64,000 bases of DNA, taken from Nocardioides sp. URHA0020. Its GTDB lineage: Bacteria > Actinomycetota > Actinomycetes > Propionibacteriales > Nocardioidaceae. The notes beneath the pieces were generated by a model. That model was given only the letters and a program-made list of their open reading frames with translations. It was not told the origin of the DNA and did no database searches. The translations under genes were made by a program, and so were the position numbers. This document shows positions 50,000 through 57,422 of this stretch, piece by piece. Location: assembly GCF_000620705.1 (NCBI RefSeq), contig NZ_KK211171.1:291035-355034 (forward strand), in the 5' to 3' direction. Within the stretch, counting starts at the first letter, position 1. Each line of letters starts with the position of its first letter.

Positions 50000-51094
50000 T
50001 CAGCCCAGATCGACGATCGCGGCCACAGGACCGCCGCCATCGGGACCCTGGTGGGCGGCGGAGACGGACACGAACACGGCCGGGTCACCGGTGACGGCGG
50101 CGGTGACGCCACCGACGGCGGCCTTGATCTGGCGGTGCCAGTGCACGTCGGAGTCGTCGAGCATGGCGTTGCGGCGTCCGCGGACCTGGCCGTCCTGGGA
50201 GACCTCGCACTTGAGGAACACGTTGACCAGGCGCCCGTCGAGGTCGGCGGTGCGGGGGCGCTCCGGCAGGTCGAGCCCGGCGTCCTTGATGGCGGCCCAG
50301 ATGCCGTCGGCGTCGAGGGCGTCCTTCATCACCGAGTGGCCGACGCGGTAGCGGCCGCCGACACCGGTGGCGTTGCCGACCACGACGACCTGTGCCTGGT
50401 CGAGCTCCACGCCCGAGGAGCAGGACGCGACGGCCGAGAAGAGCGACCGGTCGTGCATGACGTCGGCGTCGGTCGGCATCTCGATCTCACCGAGCGCGAC
50501 GGCGATGCCGAGCGCGGTGGTGCCGTTGGAGAGGTCCATCGACTCGTGGGTGTGCTCGGTCCAGACCGTCTTGCCGCGCGACTTCGCGTCGCGGATGGTG
50601 TGGACGGTCAGCAGCGGGGTCTTGGTCTGCACGTAGTGCACGTCGGCCACGTCGGTGATGCCGGCGCGCTCCATCGCGACCTTGACCGCGTCGGCGACCT
50701 TGCTGACCATCGCGACCCGGCCGATGTCCTCGGGGAGCAGCACCTCGCTCATCGCGAAGCCCACCGTCAGCCGCGGCTCGTCGACCGGCTCCGCGTCCGT
50801 GGTCGCGAAGATCGTCGCGTGCGGGCTGATCACGCCGTCGGTGCCGCCCGACCAGACGATCGGGATCTGCTTGACCTGCTCGGCGGGGGCGCCCTTCTCG
50901 ATCAGCACCTCGCGGAACGCCCGGTCGGAGATGATCCGCGTGTAGTCGTTCACGCCGCCGTTGCCCTCGGTCTTGCCGATGATCGCGATCACCCGGTCGG
51001 CCGCCATCACGCCGTCGTCGATCAGCTTCGCGAGCTCGCTGGCGTCGGCGACGGAGTGGATCGGGACCTTGCGTACTTCGATCGCGTCAGGCAT
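50000..51094 (-). CDS. Ring-opening amidohydrolase (cyanuric acid hydrolase/barbiturase family)
   Basis: A 364-residue protein with three internal repeats, as in AtzD. The three Lys-Ser pairs are present: Lys41 (IIGKTEGNGG) with Ser82 (VWSGGTDGVISPH), Lys158 (HYVQTKTPLL) with Ser226/227 (SCSSGVELDQ), and Lys295 (VFLKCEVSQDG) with Ser345 (VSVSAAHQGPDGGGP). It opens a cyclic imide ring such as cyanurate or barbiturate. The two cannot be told apart here. The ATG at 51094 follows GAAGGA. It is the second gene of an operon with carbamate kinase (14 nt apart). Confidence 0.9.
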   Translation of the reverse strand: MPDAIEVRKVPIHSVADASELAKLIDDGVMAADRVIAIIGKTEGNGGVNDYTRIISDRAFREVLIEKGAPAEQVKQIPIVWSGGTDGVISPHATIFATTDAEPVDEPRLTVGFAMSEVLLPEDIGRVAMVSKVADAVKVAMERAGITDVADVHYVQTKTPLLTVHTIRDAKSRGKTVWTEHTHESMDLSNGTTALGIAVALGEIEMPTDADVMHDRSLFSAVASCSSGVELDQAQVVVVGNATGVGGRYRVGHSVMKDALDADGIWAAIKDAGLDLPERPRTADLDGRLVNVFLKCEVSQDGQVRGRRNAMLDDSDVHWHRQIKAAVGGVTAAVTGDPAVFVSVSAAHQGPDGGGPVAAIVDLG

Positions 51095-51108
51095 CTGGGT
51101 TCCTTCGG

Positions 51109-52044
51109 TTAGTTGGGTACGACGACGGTCCCGGCCGCGCCGGTCACCGCCTCGGCGAGATGAGCAAGATCGGTGATCACGGCACGGGAGCCGCCGCCCT
51201 CGACGAAGCGGCAGGCGGCGTCGACCTTCGGGCCCATCGACCCGCTGGCGAAGTGGCCCTCGGCGGCGTACGCGCGCAGCTCGGCGGCCGTCACGACGCC
51301 GACGTCGCGCGCCTGCGGCGTACCGAAGTGCAGGACGGCGTGCGGGACGTCGGTGCCGATCACGAGCACGTCGGCCTCGACCGACTCGGCCAGCAGGGCC
51401 GCGCCGAGGTCCTTGTCGATGACGGCCTCGACGCCGCGCAGGGAGCCGTCGGGCTCGATGACGACCGGGATCCCCCCGCCCCCGTTGGCGATGACCACGA
51501 AGCCGGCCGCCACCAGTGCCTGCACCGCCGGCGCGTCGATGATGCGCACCGGTGCGGGCGACGCGACGACCCGGCGCCAGCCCTTCTCGCCGCGGTCCTC
51601 CCAGGTCTCGCCGTGCTCCACGAGCACGGCGGCGTCCGCGGCCGGCAGGTAGCGCCCGATGGGCTTGGTGGGCCGGGCGAAGCCGGCGTCGGAGGCGTCC
51701 ACGAGGGTCCGGGTCACGACGGTCGCCGTACGCCGGTCCACGCCGCGGCGGCCGAGCTCGGCGTCGAGCGCGTTCATCAGGACGAAGCCGAGGGTGGCCT
51801 GGGTCTGGGCCCCGCACCAGTCCAGCGGGACGGGGGGTACGACGGAGGCGGCGATCTCGTTCTTGACCAGCAGGTTGCCGACCTGCGGCCCGTTGCCGTG
51901 GGTGACCACGACGTCGACGTCGTGCGCGAGCAGGTCGGCCACCGCGGCCATCGCCACGTCGGCGGCCGCGATCTGGTCCTCCGGACGGACCCGCCCGTCG
52001 GCTGCGGTCATGGCGTTGCCACCGAGCGCGAGCAGGACCCTCAT
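51109..52044 (-). CDS. arcC: Carbamate kinase
   Basis: A 311-residue amino acid kinase-fold protein. Key parts: MRVLLALGGNAMTAADG, HGNGPQVGNLLVKNE, PTKPIGRY, VIANGGGGIPVV, then EAVIDKDLGAALLAESVEAD and GSMGPKVDAA. It makes ATP from carbamoyl phosphate and ADP. No arginine deiminase or ornithine carbamoyltransferase is adjacent. The neighbour is a ring-opening amidohydrolase, so carbamoyl phosphate from a ureide is the likelier source. GAGGC precedes the ATG. A 17-bp palindrome shared with hyuA lies 67 nt upstream. Confidence 0.93.
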   Translation of the reverse strand: MRVLLALGGNAMTAADGRVRPEDQIAAADVAMAAVADLLAHDVDVVVTHGNGPQVGNLLVKNEIAASVVPPVPLDWCGAQTQATLGFVLMNALDAELGRRGVDRRTATVVTRTLVDASDAGFARPTKPIGRYLPAADAAVLVEHGETWEDRGEKGWRRVVASPAPVRIIDAPAVQALVAAGFVVIANGGGGIPVVIEPDGSLRGVEAVIDKDLGAALLAESVEADVLVIGTDVPHAVLHFGTPQARDVGVVTAAELRAYAAEGHFASGSMGPKVDAACRFVEGGGSRAVITDLAHLAEAVTGAAGTVVVPN

Positions 52045-52110
52045 GCCTCGAACCTAGTGACCATCGGGAGCCCGAGCACCGTGGGAGCCGACGAGGGACG
52101 GGTCGATTCG

Positions 52111-52127
52111 CTGGCAACTTCTGCCAG
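52111..52127. promoter_or_regulatory. Shared 17-bp operator candidate, carbamate kinase operon
   Basis: CTGGCA-ACTTC-TGCCAG, perfect 6-bp arms, begins 67 nt upstream of the carbamate kinase ATG. It matches 15 of 17 bases of the site at 61497-61513 in front of hyuA. Confidence 0.6.
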
Positions 52128-52164
52128 CAGGACACGGTCGGGCCCGTCGGCACCGACCTCCGGT

Positions 52165-52905
52165 CTAGCGACCGCCGGCCACCCGCAGCGTCGTGCCGGT
52201 CACGTACGACGCCTCGTCGCTCATCAGCCAGCCGACCGCGTCGGCGATCTCGTGCGGCTCACCGGCGCGCCCGAGCGGCACCAGCGGGCCGACCCGGTCG
52301 ACCCGACCCGGGGCACCGGCGTCGGCGTGGATCGTGGTGCGGACGATCCCGGGCGCCACGCCGACCACCCGGATGCCCTCGGCGGCGACCTCCTGGGCGA
52401 GGCCGACGGTCAGCGCGTCGACGCCGGCCTTCGCGGCGGCGTACTGGACGTACTCCCCCGGCGCCCCCAGCGTGGCCGCGCCGGAGCCGATGTTGACGAT
52501 GACGCCGCCCGGTCCGCCGTACGACGTCCCGAGCGTGCGGACCGCGGCGCGGGCGACGAGCAGCGCGGAGGTCAGGTTGAGGTCGACGGTCGCCGCGATG
52601 ACCTCCGGGGGCGTCTCGGCGAGCGGGCCGACGTGCAGCGTGGCGCCCGCGTTGTTGACGACGCCGGTGAGCCGGCCGTGCTCGGCGGCGGCCGCGAAGA
52701 GCCGGTCGACGCCGTCAGGGTCGGTCAGGTCGGCGCGTACGACGGCGCAGCGCGCGCCCGCGTCCTCGACCGCCAGGCGGGCCTCCTCGGCCGCACGGTC
52801 GTCGCGGGCGTGGCCGAGCACCAGGTCGTGTCCGTCGCGCGCGAGCCGCAGCGCGATCGCGGCCCCGATCCCCCGGGTGCCGCCGGTCACCAGGGTGAGG
52901 CTCAC
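52165..52905 (-). CDS. SDR-family oxidoreductase (FabG-like)
   Basis: A 246-residue short-chain dehydrogenase. The cofactor loop is VTGGTRGIGAAIALRL, followed by NNAGATLHVGPL, the catalytic Ser (VNIGSGAATLG) and YxxxK (YAAAKAGV). PGIVRTTIH follows. A complete reductase; substrate unknown. The GTG start overlaps the stop of the upstream cupin gene (GTGA), so they are coupled. Confidence 0.92.
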   Translation of the reverse strand: MSLTLVTGGTRGIGAAIALRLARDGHDLVLGHARDDRAAEEARLAVEDAGARCAVVRADLTDPDGVDRLFAAAAEHGRLTGVVNNAGATLHVGPLAETPPEVIAATVDLNLTSALLVARAAVRTLGTSYGGPGGVIVNIGSGAATLGAPGEYVQYAAAKAGVDALTVGLAQEVAAEGIRVVGVAPGIVRTTIHADAGAPGRVDRVGPLVPLGRAGEPHEIADAVGWLMSDEASYVTGTTLRVAGGR

Positions 52906-53309
52906 GGCTCCAGCTCGAAGTCGGCGAAGTCGAACCCGGGTGAGACCAGGCAGCTGACCAGCGCGTCGGCGCCGGTCGGGACCGTGCGCTGCCAGACCCC
53001 GGCGGGCACGTGGGCCTGAGGGTGCGCGGCGTCGACGACCGCCGACGACGTCAGCGCCGGCGTCGTACCGCTGCCGCCGAGCTCGAGGGTGACCGCTCCG
53101 TCGTGCGCCATCCACAGCTCGTCCGACGCGACCTTGTGCCAGGCCGACGACTCCCCCGCGGGCAGCAGGAAGTAGATCAGCGTCGCGGTCGGACGCACCC
53201 GACCGTCGGGCAGCTCGACGTCGACCGGCGAGCGCCAGGTGCGGCGGTACCAGCCGCCCTCGGGATGCGGCTCCAGGTCGAGCGCCTCGGCGAGCGGGGG
53301 CTTGGGCAT
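52902..53309 (-). CDS. Cupin_5/DUF985 protein
   Basis: A 135-residue cupin. LDLEPHPEGGWYRRTWRSPV, then IYFLLPAGESSAWHKVASDE and LWMAHDGAVTLELGG are the metal/cupin blocks. VPAGVWQRTVPTGADALVSC and the end PGFDFADFELE are diagnostic of DUF985. These bind small ligands, possibly sugars; no enzyme activity is established. It is translationally coupled to the SDR gene. Confidence 0.9.
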   Translation of the reverse strand: MPKPPLAEALDLEPHPEGGWYRRTWRSPVDVELPDGRVRPTATLIYFLLPAGESSAWHKVASDELWMAHDGAVTLELGGSGTTPALTSSAVVDAAHPQAHVPAGVWQRTVPTGADALVSCLVSPGFDFADFELEP

Positions 53310-53321
53310 GGCCCGATTGTG

Positions 53322-53546
53322 TCAGCCCGAGCCGTCCGCCCGGCGGTGGACCGCCACGGCCGCCAGGGTCGAGGCGACCTCCAGCTTGCGGCGGATCTCC
53401 GCGACGACGTCACCCACCGCGGTGTCGCGCGGTGCTGGGCCACTGCTGCTCAGCACCGCGAGCACGGACCGCTCACGCGCGTCCAGACGTGCGAGGCGCT
53501 CACGCAGCTCGCGCTGGATGGTCGGATCGAGCTCCTGACCTGGCAC
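53322..53546 (-). CDS. Small helical protein of unknown function
   Basis: A 74-residue protein beginning MPGQELDPTIQRELRERLAR, then LDARERSVLAVLSSSG and VGDVVAEIRRKLEVASTLAA. GGAGGAG lies 6 nt before the GTG start, which supports a real gene. It has no known family. It lies just upstream of the cupin/SDR pair in the same direction. The stretch 53547-53758 upstream holds no gene. Confidence 0.6.
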   Translation of the reverse strand: MPGQELDPTIQRELRERLARLDARERSVLAVLSSSGPAPRDTAVGDVVAEIRRKLEVASTLAAVAVHRRADGSG

Positions 53547-53758
53547 AACTCTCCTCCCCGGCGCGTCCCCCGACCGCCGGTATGGTCCAGTTGGTGCCCC
53601 GTCGTCACCGTCCTCACACCTGGTGGCTCACCGACGTGACGAATCACCCAACTTCTCCGGATCCGTGACCAATCCCCTCGCCCACCGGTTGACCCACTGA
53701 CAGAAGGCAACACCCGGGCAACAGCCCCGTCATGCCCGCAGTCCAGAATTCGGGAGCC

Positions 53759-53932
53759 ATGCCAGACATCCGCCGAGTCCTCACCGTGCACGCTGAGATC
53801 AGCGTGCCGCTCCAGCTGGCGCTCCTCGACGCCGTCGAGCAGGCGCTGCAGGGCCACGGCGTGTCCCGGATCTGGATCGACCCCGGGACCCGGCCGGACC
53901 TGCTCGTCCTCGCGGAGTTCGAGGACGACTGA
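53759..53932 (+). CDS. Small hypothetical protein
   Basis: A 57-residue protein beginning MPDIRRVLTVHAEISVPLQL, then ALLDAVEQALQGHGVSR and DLLVLAEFEDD. The pattern beta-helix-beta suggests a small folded domain, but I recognise none. GGGAG is 5-6 nt upstream of the ATG; another in-frame ATG at 53732 has no ribosome binding site. Confidence 0.5.
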   Translation: MPDIRRVLTVHAEISVPLQLALLDAVEQALQGHGVSRIWIDPGTRPDLLVLAEFEDD

Positions 53933-53987
53933 CCGGCACCGGTCCCGCGGGACCTCGCAGCTCCCGACGGGTCCGGCGACGAGCCGG

Positions 53988-54557
53988 CTACGCCGCGGCG
54001 AGCAGCTCCTGGACCAGCCCCACCGCCGTCGTCGCCGCCTCGCCGCGGTCGCCGTACGGCGCGCTCGCGTAGAGGCCCTCGATCAGCAGCCAGATGCGGT
54101 CGGCCAGCAGGTCGGGGTCCTCGGCACCCAGGGCGGCCACCAGTACGTCGACCCGCCTGCGCAGCGCCCGGATCTCGGTCAGGGCGAACCTGCCCGGCGC
54201 CCCCGACGGGTCGCGCATCTCGCGCAGGTAGTTGCGGAAGGGGCAGCCGCGGAAGCCGCGCGCCGTCGCCCGGTCGGCGACCTCCCGGGTGATGGCCACC
54301 AGCGCCGCGCTGGGCATCGTGTCGAGGCCGGCGACGGCCGCGTCCATGGCCGGGTCCAGCTGGCCCGCCACGCGCTGCAGGTAGGCCAGGACCAGCTCGT
54401 CCTTGCTCGCGAAGTGCCGGTAGAGCACGTTCTTGCCGCAGCCGGCAGCGGTCACGATCTCGGCCATGCCGACCGCCCGGATCCCGCGGGCGTAGAAGAG
54501 CCTGCCGGCGGCGTCGACGATCCGGTCACGGGTCGCGGGGTCGGCGGGGCGAGGCAT
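53988..54557 (-). CDS. TetR-family regulator
   Basis: A 189-residue protein. The N-terminal helix-turn-helix (IVDAAGRLFYARGIRAVGMA, then EIVTAAGCGKNVLYRHFASK) is clear; the C-terminal ligand domain carries FRGCPFRNYLREM, which resembles the AcrR/TetR_C_33-type subgroup. It is divergent from an SDR gene. Two identical GGACCGATCGGTCC palindromes flank the space between them, so it probably represses itself and the SDR until a ligand binds. Confidence 0.93.
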   Translation of the reverse strand: MPRPADPATRDRIVDAAGRLFYARGIRAVGMAEIVTAAGCGKNVLYRHFASKDELVLAYLQRVAGQLDPAMDAAVAGLDTMPSAALVAITREVADRATARGFRGCPFRNYLREMRDPSGAPGRFALTEIRALRRRVDVLVAALGAEDPDLLADRIWLLIEGLYASAPYGDRGEAATTAVGLVQELLAAA

Positions 54558-54570
54558 GGGCCGATTCTAC

Positions 54571-54584
54571 GGACCGATCGGTCC
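54571..54584. promoter_or_regulatory. TetR operator candidate 1
   Basis: GGACCGATCGGTCC, a perfect 14-bp palindrome 14 nt upstream of the tetR ATG. It is identical to the site at 54703. Confidence 0.75.
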
Positions 54585-54590
54585 AGACCC

Positions 54591-54640
54591 GTCCGGAGTC
54601 GTCCGGAGCCGTCCCGAGCCGTCCCGGGCCGTCCCGGGCA
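54591..54640. repeat. Five 10-bp tandem repeats between the two TetR operators
   Basis: Units of GTCC(G/C)(G)(A/G)G(C/T)C type: GTCCGGAGTC, GTCCGGAGCC, GTCCCGAGCC, GTCCCGGGCC, GTCCCGGGCA. The 10-bp period is close to one helical turn. The left neighbour GTCCAGACCC is a weaker sixth unit. Confidence 0.7.
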
Positions 54641-54702
54641 ATCGAGATTCGACGGCCGGTCCGGGAATGTTCGGCTCACCCCGGTGGCTGCAACCTCATG
54701 AC

Positions 54703-54716
54703 GGACCGATCGGTCC
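54703..54716. promoter_or_regulatory. TetR operator candidate 2
   Basis: GGACCGATCGGTCC, extended by C and G to 16 bp, 26 nt upstream of the SDR ATG. It lies where the promoter or start point of the SDR gene is expected. Confidence 0.75.
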
Positions 54717-54742
54717 GCAACGGCCGCAGAAGAGGTAGACCC

Positions 54743-55441
54743 ATGAGCATCTCCATCGACCAGTCCACCGTCCTGGTGACGGGCGCCAACCGCGGGCTCG
54801 GCAAGGCGTTCGCCGAGGCGCTCGTCGCGGCGGGTGCCACGGTGTACGCCGGGGCGCGCGACCCCGGCTCAGTGACCACCCCGGGCGTCACCGCCGTCCG
54901 CCTCGACGTCACCGACGTCGAGTCCGTCGCCGCGGCCGCCACCGCGCTGGGCGACGTCACGGTCGTGATCAACAACGCCGGCATCGGGCGCAGCGGCTCG
55001 CTCCTCGCCGGCGACTCGCTCGACGGGTTCCGGGACGAGCTGGAGACCAACGTGGTCGGACCCCTCAACGTCACCCGCGCGTTCGCGCCGGTCCTCGCGG
55101 CCAACGGCGGCGGCGCAGTCGTCAACATCCTCTCCGCGCTGACCTGGATGACCAGCCCGCAGGTCGCTGGCTACGCGGCGACGAAGGCGGCGCTGTGGTC
55201 GCTCACCAACGCCGCCCGCGGCGAGCTGCGCGAGCACGGCACCCTCGTGGTCGGCGTCCACGTCGGCTACATGGACACCGACATGACCGCCGGGGTCGAC
55301 GCCCCGAAGTCCGACCCCGCCGACCTCGTGGTCCAAGTGATCGAGGCGCTCGAGAAGGGCGAGGAGGAGGTCCTCGGCGACGAGACCAGCCGCTTCGTCA
55401 AGACCGTGCTGACCGGCCCGCCTGCGCAGCTGGTGCTCTGA
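54743..55441 (+). CDS. SDR-family oxidoreductase under TetR control
   Basis: A 232-residue short-chain dehydrogenase. VLVTGANRGLGKAFAEALVA is the NADP loop; INNAGIGRSGSLLAGD, NILSALTWM and YAATKAAL hold the Asn-Ser-Tyr-Lys catalytic set. The segment MDTDMTAGVDAPKSDPADLV is typical of the group often regulated by an adjacent TetR. Substrate unknown. GAGGTAGACCC before ATG 54743 fixes the start; an upstream frame from 54698 is not needed. Confidence 0.92.
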   Translation: MSISIDQSTVLVTGANRGLGKAFAEALVAAGATVYAGARDPGSVTTPGVTAVRLDVTDVESVAAAATALGDVTVVINNAGIGRSGSLLAGDSLDGFRDELETNVVGPLNVTRAFAPVLAANGGGAVVNILSALTWMTSPQVAGYAATKAALWSLTNAARGELREHGTLVVGVHVGYMDTDMTAGVDAPKSDPADLVVQVIEALEKGEEEVLGDETSRFVKTVLTGPPAQLVL

Positions 55442-55460
55442 GCGGCCCTAGCCTCGGGGC

Positions 55461-56138
55461 ATGCAGACCGAGATCCTCTACAGCCCGGCGTACGCCGCCG
55501 CCAAGCTCACCCTCACCGCCGGGGAGACCGTCCGCGCCGAGTCGGGCGCGATGCTCGCGATGTCGCCCGGCATCGCCATGGAGACCTCCACCCAGGGCGG
55601 GGTGCTCAAGGGGCTGAAGCGCTCGCTGCTCGGGGGCGAGTCGTTCTTCATGAACACGTTCACCGCGCAGGCCGACGGCGCCGAGCTCTACCTGGCCCCG
55701 ACGCTCTCGGGCGACATCGTGCACTGGCCGCTCGACGGGGCGCTCCTGGTCTCCTCCGGATCGTTCCTGGCCTCGTCGAGCGGCATCGAGGTCGACACGA
55801 AGTGGGGCGGCGGCAAGACGTTCTTCTCCAGCGAGGGGCTCTTCATGCTGCGCGTCGCCGGCCGGGGCGACCTGGTGCTGTCCAGCTACGGCGCCATCCA
55901 CGCGATCGACCTGCAGCCGGGACAGACCTACACCGTCGACACCGGCCACCTGGTCGCGTGGACCGACGGCATCCAGTACGACGTGCGCAAGGTCGGCAAC
56001 TGGAAGTCGACGTTCTTCTCCGGCGAGGGTCTGGTCTGCGACCTGACCGGACCGGGCCGGATCTACCTGCAGACGCGCAGCCAGGACGCGTTCCTGGGCT
56101 GGCTGATCCCGCAGCTGCCGACGCAGAGCAGCAGCTAG
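55461..56138 (+). CDS. AIM24/TIGR00266 family protein
   Basis: A 225-residue all-beta protein. GETVRAESGAMLAMSPGIAM, then LLGGESFFMNTFTA and EGLFMLRVAGRGDLVLSSYG are the family blocks; the chain repeats its fold twice. The role in bacteria is not established; some members bind tellurium-resistance complexes or membranes. A 19-nt gap follows the SDR gene, so they may share a transcript. Its stop overlaps the convergent NmrA-like gene by 4 nt. Confidence 0.9.
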   Translation: MQTEILYSPAYAAAKLTLTAGETVRAESGAMLAMSPGIAMETSTQGGVLKGLKRSLLGGESFFMNTFTAQADGAELYLAPTLSGDIVHWPLDGALLVSSGSFLASSSGIEVDTKWGGGKTFFSSEGLFMLRVAGRGDLVLSSYGAIHAIDLQPGQTYTVDTGHLVAWTDGIQYDVRKVGNWKSTFFSGEGLVCDLTGPGRIYLQTRSQDAFLGWLIPQLPTQSSS

Positions 56139-56815
56139 GCCGGATTCCGACCCAGCAACGAGCGCAACGGGAGCGTGCCGACCGGGAGTCCGTGGCGGTC
56201 GTAGTAGGCGAACATCGCGCTCAGCCACGGGTGCGTGCCGGGGTCGTCGACCCGCTCCGCGGTGACCCCGGCCTCCGCCGCGAGCCCGGCGACGGTCGCC
56301 ACCCGGGTCGCGAGCTCGTACGTCGCGCCCACGTGGCCGTCGTCGAGCAGCACCGTCGCGGCGGCGGCGCCGAGGTCGGCGAGGTCGAGGAAGCCGAAGG
56401 CCGCGTGCACGTCGTACGGCACCCGCACCGGCGCCGTCAGGTCGAGGTTCTGCAGGTAGGCGCCGGGCTGCAGGATCGTCCACGCCAACCCCGAGCGTCG
56501 TACGACGTCCTCGGACTCGGCCTTGCCGAGGTGGTGCGGCATCGCGGGGACGTACGGCGACGCGACCGAGTGGTAGACCAGCCGGGGCACTCCGGCGATC
56601 TGCGCTGCGACCACCGCGTCCGCGACGTGCTCCGGCTCGTCGGGGTGGAGGTTGGGCGCGATCACGTAGACCGCGTCGCACCCGTCGAGGGCCCCGGCCA
56701 GGTCGGCCTGGTCGGCGCGACCGAGCGGGACGGCGCGCGCGCCGCGGTCGTTCAGCGCGGCCACGACCGCGCGTCCGGTCTTGCCGTGCCCGCCCAGGAC
56801 GGCGATCCGTCTCAT
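56135..56815 (-). CDS. NAD(P)H-binding NmrA-like protein
   Basis: A 226-residue atypical SDR. It starts MRRIAVLGGHGKTGRAVVAA, then VYVIAPNLHPDEPEHVADAV and VPRLVYHSVASPYVPAMP, and ends with the short C-terminal substrate part. The YxxxK catalytic set is missing (HHLGKAESEDVVRRSG in its place), as in NmrA and QorB-type redox sensors. ATG 56815 is chosen; the frame extends three codons. Confidence 0.85.
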   Translation of the reverse strand: MRRIAVLGGHGKTGRAVVAALNDRGARAVPLGRADQADLAGALDGCDAVYVIAPNLHPDEPEHVADAVVAAQIAGVPRLVYHSVASPYVPAMPHHLGKAESEDVVRRSGLAWTILQPGAYLQNLDLTAPVRVPYDVHAAFGFLDLADLGAAAATVLLDDGHVGATYELATRVATVAGLAAEAGVTAERVDDPGTHPWLSAMFAYYDRHGLPVGTLPLRSLLGRNPA

Positions 56816-56873
56816 GCGGCCCAACCTAGGCGAACCCGCACGGGACGCCGCGCGGGCTGCGACATTGAGCCCC

Positions 56874-57422
56874 GTGGCGCTCGAGCAGACGACGGTCGTG
56901 TCCTACCGGCGGGTGACCACGCTCTTCGGGTGCGTCGCCGTGATGGCACTGTGCCTCACCTGGATCTTCCTCGGCATGCGTCAGGTCATGGACCTCGGCG
57001 GCTCCTGCGCGTCCGGCGGCCCCTACGTCACCTCCCAGCCGTGCCCGGCGGGCGCGGCGCTGCTGTCGGTCGGGATCCCGCTGATGATCGTCGCGGCCTT
57101 CCTGGGCAGCGCGGTCGCGGCGGCCGTGGCCGCCCCCACCCTGCTGCTGCCGATGTGGTGGCTGCTCTTCGGGTCGCTGGGCTGGAACTTCCTCGAGTTC
57201 GGCGCGTTCCACGGTGACCTCGTGTGGGGCTGGCTGGTCTGCGGAGTCGTGTTCGAGCTGATGGCGGCGCCCGCCCTCTGGCTGCAGCTGCCCTGGGGCA
57301 CCTCGGGCCCGCCGAGGCTCAACCCGACCCCCAGCAGCGCGCTGGGGTGGTGGCTGGCGTACGCCGCTCTCGGCGCGGCCGGCTCCGTCCTGGGGCTCGT
57401 AACCTTCCACGCGACCGGCTAG
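56874..57422 (+). CDS. Four-helix membrane protein of unknown function
   Basis: A 182-residue protein with four hydrophobic helices (VTTLFGCVAVMALCLTWIFL, LLSVGIPLMIVAAFLGSAVA, a Trp-rich WWLLFGSLGWNFLEFG, then WWLAYAALGAAGSVLGLVTF). It starts at GTG 56874. A cysteine pair (GGSCASGG, SQPCPAG) lies in the first outer loop. No family recognised. It ends against the convergent hyuB gene, with a 4-nt overlap. Confidence 0.7.
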   Translation: MALEQTTVVSYRRVTTLFGCVAVMALCLTWIFLGMRQVMDLGGSCASGGPYVTSQPCPAGAALLSVGIPLMIVAAFLGSAVAAAVAAPTLLLPMWWLLFGSLGWNFLEFGAFHGDLVWGWLVCGVVFELMAAPALWLQLPWGTSGPPRLNPTPSSALGWWLAYAALGAAGSVLGLVTFHATG

